Of a stretch of 8,666 bases of DNA, positions 1-6,622 are shown piece after piece. The position numbers were made by a program, and so were the translations under genes. The notes under the pieces were generated by a model. The model searched no databases, was not told the DNA's origin, and saw nothing but the letters and a program-made list of their open reading frames with translations. Origin of the DNA: Euzebyaceae bacterium (GTDB lineage: Bacteria; Actinomycetota; Nitriliruptoria; Euzebyales; Egibacteraceae); assembly GCA_013698135.1 (NCBI GenBank), contig JACCVM010000240.1, positions 1-8,666 on the forward strand. The letters run 5' to 3'. The number at the start of each line of letters is the position of its first letter. Within the stretch, counting starts at the first letter, position 1.

Positions 1-2503
1 GGCCACTGCCCACCGGCTGGGTCTGCTCAACGTGGCCGCGCGCGACGGGCTGGGCCTGGCGCCCGGGCTCGGTGCCGCCCGCGAGCTGGCCGACCTGGCC
101 GACGGCTTGCTGGCCGCCGCGCTGCACCACGTCGCCGACGGGCGGGCAAGGGTGTCGGTCATCGCCCTGGGCAAGCTCGGCGGCCGTGAGCTGAACTACG
201 TCTCCGACGTCGACGTGATCTTCGTCGCCGAGGGGAACATGGTCGCCGCAACGCGCACCGTTGAAGACCTGCTGCGGCTGCTGGGAGAGGTGACGCCGGC
301 GGGGCGGGCGTACGAGGTGGATCCGAACCTGCGACCGGAGGGCCGCGACGGCCCGCTGGTGCGGTCGCTGGATGCCTACCGCGCCTACTACCAGCGCTGG
401 GCCAAGACCTGGGAGTTCCAGGCCCTGCTCAAGGCACGCCCGATCGCCGGGGACCGAGCGGTCGGCGTGGCGTTCATGGCGATGGCCGAACCGTTCGTAT
501 GGCCGGACCGCCTCAACGGTGAGGCCGTCGAGGAGATCCAGCGGCTCAAGGCCGTGGTCGAACGCTCCGCGTCGGTCGTCCGCGCCGGCCACCGGCAGGT
601 CAAGCTCGCCCCTGGGGGCCTGCGCGACATCGAGTTCGCGGTGCAGCTGTTGCAGTTGGTGCACGGCCGCCATGACCCAAGCCTGCGCAGTCCCAGCACG
701 CTGGACGCCCTGGCCGCCCTGGCCGCCGGCGGCTACGTGGGCCGCTCCGACGCCGCCGCCTTCGCCGACGCTTACGTGTTCTTGCGCACCGTCGAGCATC
801 GCCTGCAGCTGATGCGCCTGCGGCGGACCCACACCCTGCCGCAGCGTCCCGACGAGCGACGGCGCCTGGCCCGCTCGATGGGCTTCGCGGGAGCAGACGC
901 GCTCGACCGCTTCGACACCGAGCTGCGGCGGGTGCAGGGCCTGGTGCGCACGCTGCACGCCAAGTTGTTCTACCGACCGCTGCTGTCGCGCTTCGCCGAG
1001 CTGTCGGCGGTAGAGCAACTGCTGCGGGGCGCCGGCAGTCGGCTCGACGAGATCGCGGTCGGCGAGCGGCTGGTCGCGCTGGGCTTTCCCGACCCTGCGC
1101 AGGCGGTCGCACACCTGGAGGCGATGGCCAGCGGGGTGACCCGCCGGGCGCGGATGCTGCAGATCGCACTGCCCGCGGTGTTGCCGACGTTGGCGTCGGC
1201 CCCCGACCCGGGCGGTGGTCTGGCGGCGCTGCGGTCGTTGACCGATCGTGCAGGAGACGCACCGGAGCTGCTGCGCACGTTGCGCGACAACCCTCCGGTG
1301 GCCGACCTGCTGGCGCAGGTGCTGGGCGCAAGCCCACTGGTCGGCTCGTGGCTGGAGCGGCAGCCCGAGGTGATCGGGGCGTTGAGCGACCTCACGGTGC
1401 TCGCACAGCGGCGCGATGCTGCGGCCTACCGGCGGCTGGCCGAGGGGTTGTTGCGGCGGGGCCACGACGCCGACGAGGCGGCCGAAGCGTTGCGGCGGCT
1501 GCGCCGACGGGAGGTCGCGCGCACGGCCGTGCGTGACCTGGCAGGGATGGCCGACGTGGTCGACGTCGCCGTCGAGCTGTCAGGCCTCGCCGAGGCGTGC
1601 CTGCAGGCGGCGGTGGAGCTGGTGGTCCCAGACGGCGTTTCGCTCGCAGTCGTGGGGCTGGGCAAGCTCGGCGGCTGCGAGCTCGGCTACGCAAGCGACC
1701 TTGATGTGCTGCTGGTCGCCGAGCCCACCGAGGCCTGGCTGGACGCGGAGCGCGCCGCCGAGCGACTGCTGCCCCTGCTGTCGGGGATCACCCCGGAGGG
1801 CCAGGCCTTCAAAGTCGACGTCAACCTGAGGCCGGAGGGCAAGGACGGCCCCCTGGTGCGCACGCTGGCGTCCTACCGCGGCTACTACCAGCGCTGGGGC
1901 GAGCCCTGGGAGCTGCAGGCGTTGACCCAGGCCCGCCATGTCGCCGGCGACCGGTCGCTTGGCGAGGCCCTGGTGGCGTCACTGTCGGACCTGGTCTACG
2001 CCTTGCCGGTGCCGGCCGACCGCTTGACGGCGGTGCGACAGATGAAGGCGCGGGTGGAGCGGGAGCGGGCCGGCGGGAGTCGCTCGAAGGTCCGGCGCAC
2101 CCGCCCGTCACCTCGCCGTGCCGATCTCAAGCTCGGTCCCGGCGGGCTGGCCGACGTCGAGTGGACGGTGCAGCTGTTGCAGCTGCGCCATGGTGGCCGC
2201 TTGCCTCGCGTCCGGCGGCCAGGCGCCCTGTCCGCGCTGGAGGCCTGTGCCGCCGAGGGTCTGATCGGCGCCGCGGACGCCGAGTGGCTGACGCAGGGAT
2301 GGCGGTTCCAGACCCGCCTGCGCAATACGTTGTACCTGGCGGCACTGCGCGACACCGACCGGCTGCCGGGCGCCGGAGCCGACCTCGAACGGGTGGCGCG
2401 GATGCTCGGGTACGACCGGCCCGGCGCCCAAGCACTCAGTGAGGATCTGCTGCGCGTCACCCGCCGGGTCCGCCGGGTCCACGAACGCCTCTTCTACCGT
2501 TGA
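1..2503 (+). CDS. glnE: Bifunctional glutamine synthetase adenylyltransferase/deadenylase GlnE, 5' partial
   Basis: This enzyme attaches AMP to, and removes it from, the regulatory tyrosine of glutamine synthetase, tuning ammonium assimilation in the cytoplasm. The frame is open from base 2 to the TGA at 2501-2503 (about 833 residues). The family runs to roughly 950-1000, so the N-terminus lies off the left edge; the GTG at 32 is internal. Two homologous halves are visible. The first has ALGKLGGRELNY followed by SDVDV (Asp codons at 206 and 212), then KLAPGGLRDIEF. The second has GLGKLGGCELGYASDLDVL (codons about 1655-1711), then KLGPGGLADVEW. The paired GKLGG...DxD motifs are the metal-binding signatures of the deadenylylase (first) and adenylylase (second) nucleotidyltransferase domains. 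A short basic stretch (about 2066-2125) just before the second KLGPGG looks like a lineage-specific loop. Its substrate gene, glnA, converges on it in this window. Identification is secure. Confidence 0.97.
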   Translation, partial: ATAHRLGLLNVAARDGLGLAPGLGAARELADLADGLLAAALHHVADGRARVSVIALGKLGGRELNYVSDVDVIFVAEGNMVAATRTVEDLLRLLGEVTPAGRAYEVDPNLRPEGRDGPLVRSLDAYRAYYQRWAKTWEFQALLKARPIAGDRAVGVAFMAMAEPFVWPDRLNGEAVEEIQRLKAVVERSASVVRAGHRQVKLAPGGLRDIEFAVQLLQLVHGRHDPSLRSPSTLDALAALAAGGYVGRSDAAAFADAYVFLRTVEHRLQLMRLRRTHTLPQRPDERRRLARSMGFAGADALDRFDTELRRVQGLVRTLHAKLFYRPLLSRFAELSAVEQLLRGAGSRLDEIAVGERLVALGFPDPAQAVAHLEAMASGVTRRARMLQIALPAVLPTLASAPDPGGGLAALRSLTDRAGDAPELLRTLRDNPPVADLLAQVLGASPLVGSWLERQPEVIGALSDLTVLAQRRDAAAYRRLAEGLLRRGHDADEAAEALRRLRRREVARTAVRDLAGMADVVDVAVELSGLAEACLQAAVELVVPDGVSLAVVGLGKLGGCELGYASDLDVLLVAEPTEAWLDAERAAERLLPLLSGITPEGQAFKVDVNLRPEGKDGPLVRTLASYRGYYQRWGEPWELQALTQARHVAGDRSLGEALVASLSDLVYALPVPADRLTAVRQMKARVERERAGGSRSKVRRTRPSPRRADLKLGPGGLADVEWTVQLLQLRHGGRLPRVRRPGALSALEACAAEGLIGAADAEWLTQGWRFQTRLRNTLYLAALRDTDRLPGAGADLERVARMLGYDRPGAQALSEDLLRVTRRVRRVHERLFYR

Positions 2504-2527
2504 CACCACGGCGGTCCCCGTCGGCTG

Positions 2528-2536
2528 TGCTACACT
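2528..2536 (+). promoter_or_regulatory. Candidate extended -10 promoter for the GAF-ANTAR gene
   Basis: TGC directly followed by TACACT (2531-2536) fits an extended -10 element (TGN plus TANNNT). It would start transcription near 2543 and leave a leader of about 97 bases before the GTG at 2640. A perfect TTGACA lies at 2500-2505 across the glnE stop codon, but the 25-base spacing to the -10 is too long for a normal -35. The extended -10 therefore probably acts with a weak -35 or none. This is a motif match only. Confidence 0.45.
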
Positions 2537-2549
2537 CCGCGCCGGCGCC

Positions 2550-2567
2550 CTGACCCTGAGTCGTCAG
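2550..2567 (+). other. Small hairpin in the GAF-ANTAR leader
   Basis: CTGAC (2550-2554) pairs perfectly with GTCAG (2563-2567) around an 8-base loop, about 7 bases after the predicted transcription start. ANTAR proteins bind paired hexaloop hairpins with A at loop position 1 and G at position 4. This loop has 8 bases and lacks that pattern, and I could not find a second matching hairpin. It may simply be a leader structure, or chance. Confidence 0.25.
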
Positions 2568-2627
2568 CTGCGGACTGGCACTGGCGCGCTGCTCCCTGGC
2601 GGTGACATGTGGGGCCCCCGGGTTTGC

Positions 2628-2633
2628 GAGGAG
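2628..2633 (+). promoter_or_regulatory. Ribosome binding site deciding the GAF-ANTAR start
   Basis: GAGGAG sits 6 bases upstream of the GTG at 2640. It selects that start over the in-frame ATG at 2439, which lies inside glnE, has no comparable site and would add 67 residues without domain character. Confidence 0.75.
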
Positions 2634-2639
2634 ACCCGC

Positions 2640-3335
2640 GTGACCGTTGGACACCACCTCACCGACGCCATGACTCGCTTCGCCCGCACGTTCCTGGGCG
2701 ACTACGACGTCGGTGAAGTGCTGTACGAACTGTCGGAGACCGTCGTGGATGTCCTCGGCGTCGATGCCGCCGGTGTGTCGATCGCCGACGCCGACCGGCT
2801 GGAGTTCGTCACCGCGACCAACGAGCGCAGCATCCAACTCGAGCGCCTGCAATGCGACCTGCAGGACGGCCCCTGCACCGACGCCTGGCGTAGCCGGCAG
2901 CCGGTTCTGGTCTCCGACCTGGAGACCGTGCGGGCCTGGCCCGCCTACCGGCCTGGGGCGCTTGAAGCCGGCGTGCGCGCCGTTGCCGCGCTGCCACTGA
3001 CCGCCGGCGACCAGACCGTCGGTGCGCTGGACGCCTACAGCGCCACGATCCGCCAATGGGATGCGGCGACCGTGTCCGCCGGACGGGTGCTGGCGGACAT
3101 GGCCACGCTGTACATCGTGCACACCCGCCAGACCCAGGACGCGAGGACGCTGAACGAGCGCCTGCAGCACGCGCTGGATGCCCGAGTCGTCGTCGAACAG
3201 GCCAAGGGCGTAATCGCCCAACGCCACGGCAACGTCGACACGGCGTTGGAACGGCTGCGGTCGTACGCCCGGACAAATCGGCAGCCGGTGCACGAGGTTG
3301 CCCGCCGAATCGTGGACGGCGCCCTGCGGCTTTGA
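2640..3335 (+). CDS. GAF-ANTAR domain transcription antitermination regulator
   Basis: A 231-residue protein with a sensor GAF domain (about residues 20-155) and a C-terminal ANTAR RNA-binding domain (about 173-229). The GAF part carries the block LQDGPCTDAW typical of actinobacterial GAF-ANTAR proteins, with cysteines at residues 72 and 79. The ANTAR part shows the hallmark VVVEQAKGVIAQRHG, with Gln187-Ala188-Lys189-Gly190, followed by a predicted helix and the usual HEVARRIVDGAL ending. ANTAR proteins bind dual-hexaloop RNA hairpins in leaders and prevent premature termination, often in nitrogen metabolism in other bacteria. The ligand and targets here are unknown. The GTG start is set by the GAGGAG at 2628-2633. 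It lies 136 bases after glnE with its own candidate promoter, and the next gene, a PP2C phosphatase, follows 45 bases later on the same strand. Domain assignment is firm; any link to glnA/glnE is inference from position. Confidence 0.9.
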   Translation: MTVGHHLTDAMTRFARTFLGDYDVGEVLYELSETVVDVLGVDAAGVSIADADRLEFVTATNERSIQLERLQCDLQDGPCTDAWRSRQPVLVSDLETVRAWPAYRPGALEAGVRAVAALPLTAGDQTVGALDAYSATIRQWDAATVSAGRVLADMATLYIVHTRQTQDARTLNERLQHALDARVVVEQAKGVIAQRHGNVDTALERLRSYARTNRQPVHEVARRIVDGALRL

Positions 3336-3366
3336 TCGGCCCATTCGGCTCCCCACGCAGGCCGTC

Positions 3367-3372
3367 TATGCT
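3367..3372 (+). promoter_or_regulatory. Candidate -10 element for a leaderless phosphatase mRNA
   Basis: TATGCT fits the TANNNT consensus and ends 8 bases before the GTG at 3381. Transcription would then begin at or next to the start codon. No purine-rich ribosome binding site precedes that GTG (the bases just before it are pyrimidine-rich), which agrees with a leaderless transcript, common in actinobacteria. A weak TTCGGC (3345-3350) sits 16 bases upstream as the best -35 guess. Confidence 0.4.
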
Positions 3373-3380
3373 CCTCCGTC

Positions 3381-4613
3381 GTGCAGGCAGACGAGGCGTT
3401 CGATGGTGAGGTGCGAAGCCATGCTGCTCACCGGCTGCAGGGCCTCGGCGAACGGCTGTTGGGCAGCCTGCTCGATCGGGCGCACTGGTCGCCTCCGGAC
3501 CTCGTGGCGACGCTGATCGCCGAGGAGGTCGCCTACATCGGCGGGCGCGACGTCGCTATCTACCTGCAGGACTATGACCAGCTGACGTTGGTGCCGCTGC
3601 CCGGCGATGGGCTGGAGGACAACGGCTCCGAGGCCATCGACGGTTCCTTCGCCGGGCGCGCGTTCAGCAGCGATCTCCCGGTCGAGCGGCCAGAGCCCGA
3701 TGGCGTGCGGCTGTTCCTGCCGATGTTGGACGGCAGCGACCGGGTCGGCGTGCTGGCCTATTCCCTGAGCGCCGTTGGCGCCGCAGACCGCCAGCTGGCT
3801 GGCTGGCTGGCGGGGCTGGTGGCGAATCTCATTGTCACCAAGGGCTTGTACACCGATCACTTCTTCCTCACGCGACGGCGGCGGCCAATGCGGCTGGAAG
3901 CCGAGATGCAATGGCATCTGCTGCCGCCGCTGACGATGGAGACCCCACAGGTCGGGGTCGCCGGCATCCTCGAGCCTGCCTACGAGGTGGGTGGGGACAG
4001 CTTCGACTACGCGCTCAACGGCCAAACCTTGCACGTGGCGATCATCGACGCGATGGGACACGGGTTGAACGCCGCGATCATGGCGACAGTGTCGGTTGGC
4101 GCGTACCGCCACGCCCGCCGGGCGGGCGTGGGGCTGGCCGACCTGTACGCCGCGATGGACAGCGCGGTGGCGGAGCAGTTCGGCGAGGACACGTTCGTCA
4201 CCGCGCAGATGGCACAACTGGACTGCGGCACCGGCCGCCTGTCGTGGGTCAACGCCGGCCACCACCCGCCGCTGCTGCTGCGCAGGCGCCGGGTGCTGGG
4301 ATCGCTGAACAGCGAGACGACCCTACCCGTCGGCTTCGGAGGGGCGGCGCCGCAGATCAGCGAGGTGCAGCTGGAACCGAACGACCGCGTGCTGCTGTTC
4401 ACCGACGGCGTCATCGAAGAGCGCATGCCCGACGGCGAGCGCTTCGGGCAGCACCGCCTCGTCGATCTGGTCGGACGCGTCAGCCTCGAGGAACTGCACG
4501 TCCAGGAGACCGTCCGTCGTCTGTCGCACTCCCTCATGCGCGAGCGGGGCGGTGCCACCAGCGACGACGCCAGCCTGTTCCTCCTCGAGTGGCGACGCAC
4601 GGACAGCATCTGA
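3381..4613 (+). CDS. PP2C-family serine/threonine phosphatase (SpoIIE/RsbU type) with N-terminal GAF-like domain
   Basis: A 410-residue protein. Residues about 20-160 resemble a degenerate GAF sensor. A helical linker follows, ending in EMQWHLLPP, the switch helix seen before SpoIIE/RsbU catalytic domains. The PP2C domain (about 195-405) keeps the metal-binding acids: Asp206 in VGGDSFDY, Asp223 in IDAMGHG, Asp342 in FTDGVIE, and Asp395/396 in TSDDASLF. NAGHHPPLL is also present. The enzyme is therefore probably active. Family members dephosphorylate STAS-domain anti-sigma antagonists in partner-switching stress pathways. No kinase, STAS protein or sigma factor lies in this window, so its substrate is unknown. 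The GTG at 3381 is chosen because an in-frame TATGCT -10 sits just upstream; a later GTG at 3411 is possible. It may also be co-transcribed with the GAF-ANTAR gene 45 bases upstream. A CTGG x4 tract (3795-3810) lies in the GAF-like region. Function class is firm, pathway unknown. Confidence 0.9.
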   Translation: MQADEAFDGEVRSHAAHRLQGLGERLLGSLLDRAHWSPPDLVATLIAEEVAYIGGRDVAIYLQDYDQLTLVPLPGDGLEDNGSEAIDGSFAGRAFSSDLPVERPEPDGVRLFLPMLDGSDRVGVLAYSLSAVGAADRQLAGWLAGLVANLIVTKGLYTDHFFLTRRRRPMRLEAEMQWHLLPPLTMETPQVGVAGILEPAYEVGGDSFDYALNGQTLHVAIIDAMGHGLNAAIMATVSVGAYRHARRAGVGLADLYAAMDSAVAEQFGEDTFVTAQMAQLDCGTGRLSWVNAGHHPPLLLRRRRVLGSLNSETTLPVGFGGAAPQISEVQLEPNDRVLLFTDGVIEERMPDGERFGQHRLVDLVGRVSLEELHVQETVRRLSHSLMRERGGATSDDASLFLLEWRRTDSI

Positions 4614-4645
4614 GCGTCGCGCCGAGAATGCCGCCGAACCGACGC

Positions 4646-4663
4646 CGCTGTACGCCTACAGCG
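4646..4663. terminator. Hairpin between convergent genes, possible bidirectional terminator
   Basis: CGCTGTA (4646-4652) and TACAGCG (4657-4663) form a perfect 7-bp stem with a 4-base loop CGCC, 32 bases after the phosphatase stop. On the minus strand it covers the stop codon of the PIN remnant. No T-run follows on either strand, so it would be a U-tract-less hairpin of the kind proposed for actinobacteria, or only a chance palindrome. Confidence 0.35.
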
Positions 4664-4845
4664 ACTGGATCACCACGTCGGGATGGTCGCCAGCGAGCGC
4701 CTCGAGGTCGCCTGGGCCGCCGGTGAGGATCACCCCGCCACCCGGCACCGATCGCAGACGCCACGACGACGGCATCGACGGTGGCGTTGGAGCGCGCGGC
4801 GCCGAGCAGCGCTCCGGCGAGCCGGCCGGCGTCGGGCTCCTCGTC
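4656..4845 (-). pseudogene. Frameshifted C-terminal remnant of a PIN-domain (VapC-like) toxin
   Basis: Reading the minus strand from 4845, one frame gives EEPDAGRLAGALLGAARSNA and then TVDAVVVASA, which resembles the second half of a PIN ribonuclease (VapC family), including the conserved Asp of VDAVVVA. The frame ends in nonsense after the codon at 4743-4741. Skipping one base (4740) gives the next frame, GGVILTGGPGDLEALAGDHP through to a TAG at 4658-4656, which is the typical PIN ending. So a single-base insertion in a G-rich run (about 4735-4746) separates the two parts. In addition, the usual acidic LTSDPDDL motif reads LTGGPGDL, losing one catalytic acid, and the first half of the domain with its early Asp is absent. 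All three signs indicate a dead gene. Intact family members are about 130 residues. A sequencing error could explain the frameshift but not the missing N-terminus. Confidence 0.6.
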
Positions 4846-4965
4846 GCGCTCACCGCCGGCATCGCCTCCCAGCAGGTGACCAACGGAGCCGATGGCGCGT
4901 TCGACCGTCCGAGCGTGTCGCTGCTCTTCACCGCCGAGCAGACGGTCGTTGCCGCCAGGGACCTT

Positions 4966-5079
4966 GAGCACGTCGGGATTGTCGCGCAGCCGCTCGTGGA
5001 GCGCGTTGCGCGACACAAGTTCGACCGGGCGGCCAAGAAGCTCCGACAGCTCATCAGCGAGCTTTTCGACGTCCCAGCC
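4966..5079 (-). pseudogene. Possible fragment of an MNT-type nucleotidyltransferase (antitoxin-like)
   Basis: About 38 codons on the minus strand read WDVEKLADELSELLGRP and then VELVSRNALHERLRD. This resembles the C-terminal part of small minimal nucleotidyltransferases (MNT, partners of HEPN toxins), where LLGRPVDLV is a recurring motif. The catalytic N-terminal part (GSxxRGxxxxDSDxD) is missing. Just upstream lies the end of glnA, and this stretch is in the glnA reading frame. With the PIN remnant some 120 bases further on, it suggests a deleted and decayed toxin-antitoxin patch. The intervening stretch (4846-4965) stays open but I do not recognise it. The assignment is from memory of family motifs and is tentative. 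Confidence 0.38.
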
Positions 5080-5142
5080 AAGACGCGCTCCTGGCTGTTC
5101 AGATCCCGGCTTCGCTCCATTCCTGCGCCTGGGCCTCGTACG

Positions 5143-6561
5143 TCAGATGTCGTAGTACAGGTGGAACTCGTGGGGGTGCGGGCGCAGGCGGATGGGGCTG
5201 ACCTCGTGGTCCATCTTGTAGACGACCCAGGTCTCCAGCAGGTCCTCGGTGAACACGTCGCCTTCCAGCAGGAACTCGGAGTCGTCCTCCAGGGCGGCCA
5301 GCGCCTCCTCCAGGCTGGCGGGGACGCTGGGCAGGTCCAGCAGTTCAGCAGGGGGGAGCTCGTAGATGTCCTTGTCCACGGGGTCGGGTGGCTCGATCTT
5401 GTTGCGCACCCCGTCCAGGCCGGCCATGAGCATCGCCGAGAACGCCAGGTACGGGTTGCACGACGGGTCGGGGACGCGAAACTCGACGCGCTTGGCCGCC
5501 GGTGACTTGCTGACCAGCGGGATGCGGCACGCCGCAGAGCGGTTGCGCTGGCTGTAGACCAAGTTGACCGGGGCCTCGTAACCGGGCACCAGGCGCCGGT
5601 AGGAGTTGGTGGTCGGGTTGGTGAAGGCCAGCAGGGCCGGCGCGTGCGCCAGCAGCCCACCGATGTACCAACGGGCGGTGTCTGACAGCTGGGCGTAGCC
5701 CTGCTCGTCGAAGAACAGCGGCTCGTCGCCGTTCCACAGCGACATGTGGGTGTGCATCCCCGAGCCGTTGTCGCCGAAGATTGGCTTGGGCATGAACGTC
5801 GCTGTCTTACGGTGGCGCAGCGCCGTGTTCTTGATGACGTACTTGAACAGCATCAGCTTGTCGGCGGTGCGCAGCAGGGTGTCGAAGCGCATGTCGATCT
5901 CGGCCTGGCCGGCGGTGCCGACCTCGTGGTGCTGCACCTCGATCTCGATGCCGGCCCGCTCCAGCTCCAGCGTCATCTCCGAACGCAGGTCCTGGTAGTG
6001 ATCCGTGGGCGGGACGGGGAAGTACCCCTCCTTGTGCCGCGGCTTGTACCCGAGGTTGGGCCCCTCGTCCCTCCCGGAGTTCCACTGGCCCTCCACGGAG
6101 TCCACGTAGTAGTACGAGGACCGGGCCGTGGTGTCGAAGCGCACGTCGTCGAGGATGAAGAACTCGGCCTCGGGACCGAAGTAGGCGGTGTCGGCGATCC
6201 CTGTCCCGCGCAGGTACTGCTCGGCCTTCTGGGCGATGTAGCGGGGGTCGCGGCTGTAGGACTCCCCGGTGATGGGGTCGCGGACGAAGCAGTTGAGGTT
6301 GATCGTCGGGTGTGCCCGGAAGGTGTCGATGACCGCCGTCTCCGGGTCGGGCACCAGGATCATGTCCGATTCCTGGATCTCCTGGAAGCCGCGGATCGAC
6401 GAGCCGTCGAAGCCGAGGCCGTCGGTGAACACCTCAGCGGACAAGGTGTGCGCCGGCACAGTGAAGTGCTGCATCAGGCCCGGGAGGTCGCAGAAGCGCA
6501 GGTCGACGAAGGCGATCTGTTCGTCAGAGATCATCGAGAGCACGTCGTCTGGGCTGGCCAA
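5143..6561 (-). CDS. glnA: Glutamine synthetase type I (GSI-beta), adenylylation-regulated
   Basis: Makes glutamine from glutamate, ammonia and ATP as a cytoplasmic dodecamer, the main ammonium-assimilation step. From the TTG at 6561 it encodes 472 residues, close to E. coli GlnA (469). Family blocks are all present: FCDLPGLMQHFTVPA near the N-terminus, DGLGFDGSS, the metal/substrate glutamates in FGPEAEFF and GQAEIDMRFD, DNGSGMHTHMSLW with the active-site His, NPTTNSYRRLVPGYEAP, and SQRNRSAACRIP. DIYELPP carries Tyr400, equivalent to E. coli Tyr397, the residue adenylylated by GlnE; this and its length place it in the GSI-beta group. The TTG start is chosen because AGAAAGGA lies 7 bases before it and it matches the family N-terminus; an in-frame GTG at 6600 would give 485 residues. 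It converges on glnE and has a candidate GlnR operator and promoter immediately upstream. Confidence 0.97.
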   Translation of the reverse strand: MASPDDVLSMISDEQIAFVDLRFCDLPGLMQHFTVPAHTLSAEVFTDGLGFDGSSIRGFQEIQESDMILVPDPETAVIDTFRAHPTINLNCFVRDPITGESYSRDPRYIAQKAEQYLRGTGIADTAYFGPEAEFFILDDVRFDTTARSSYYYVDSVEGQWNSGRDEGPNLGYKPRHKEGYFPVPPTDHYQDLRSEMTLELERAGIEIEVQHHEVGTAGQAEIDMRFDTLLRTADKLMLFKYVIKNTALRHRKTATFMPKPIFGDNGSGMHTHMSLWNGDEPLFFDEQGYAQLSDTARWYIGGLLAHAPALLAFTNPTTNSYRRLVPGYEAPVNLVYSQRNRSAACRIPLVSKSPAAKRVEFRVPDPSCNPYLAFSAMLMAGLDGVRNKIEPPDPVDKDIYELPPAELLDLPSVPASLEEALAALEDDSEFLLEGDVFTEDLLETWVVYKMDHEVSPIRLRPHPHEFHLYYDI

Positions 6562-6568
6562 GGGGGAG

Positions 6569-6576
6569 TCCTTTCT
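6569..6576 (-). promoter_or_regulatory. Ribosome binding site deciding the glnA TTG start
   Basis: On the minus strand AGAAAGGA is followed by a 7-base C-rich spacer and the TTG at 6561-6559. It is the only good ribosome-binding match near the N-terminus, so it favours TTG over the in-frame GTG at 6600. Confidence 0.7.
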
Positions 6577-6606
6577 GCGGCTGCGCGCCCGGTCGAGCAC
6601 GCGGGG

Positions 6607-6612
6607 AGGCTA
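6607..6612 (-). promoter_or_regulatory. glnA: Candidate -10 element of the glnA promoter
   Basis: TAGCCT on the minus strand fits TANNNT. It lies 10 bases downstream of the last GlnR-like half-site and predicts transcription starting near 6600, with about 39 bases of leader before the TTG. No TTGACA-like -35 is found at 16-18 bases; the operator occupies that position, as in activator-dependent promoters of the OmpR/PhoB family. Confidence 0.5.
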
Positions 6613-6622
6613 CGGAACCGGC

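Noticed and set aside
2461..2480. Short tandem repeat CGCCGGGTC near the glnE 3' end
   Set aside because: It encodes the RRVRRV segment normal for the GlnE C-terminus; no sign of a mobile or regulatory element.
2439..2639. In-frame N-terminal extension of the GAF-ANTAR protein to an ATG at 2439
   Set aside because: It overlaps glnE by 65 bases, has no ribosome binding site and no domain character, whereas GTG 2640 has GAGGAG at the right distance.
3795..3810. CTGG x4 tetranucleotide tract in the phosphatase gene, as a phase-variation switch
   Set aside because: Four copies is short, and it encodes a Leu/Ala/Gly/Trp stretch consistent with the GAF-like core; no evidence of slippage.
4534..5142. 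Readthrough of the glnA TGA giving a C-terminally extended enzyme (the frame stays open about 200 codons)
   Set aside because: Open frames arise easily at this GC content, the extension matches broken toxin-system fragments rather than a glutamine synthetase domain, and GlnA normally ends at this stop.
4552..5505. Long plus-strand open frame running over the 4614-5142 gap and into glnA
   Set aside because: It overlaps both the phosphatase end and the glnA 3' part antisense, with no recognisable domain; long open frames are expected by chance at this GC content.
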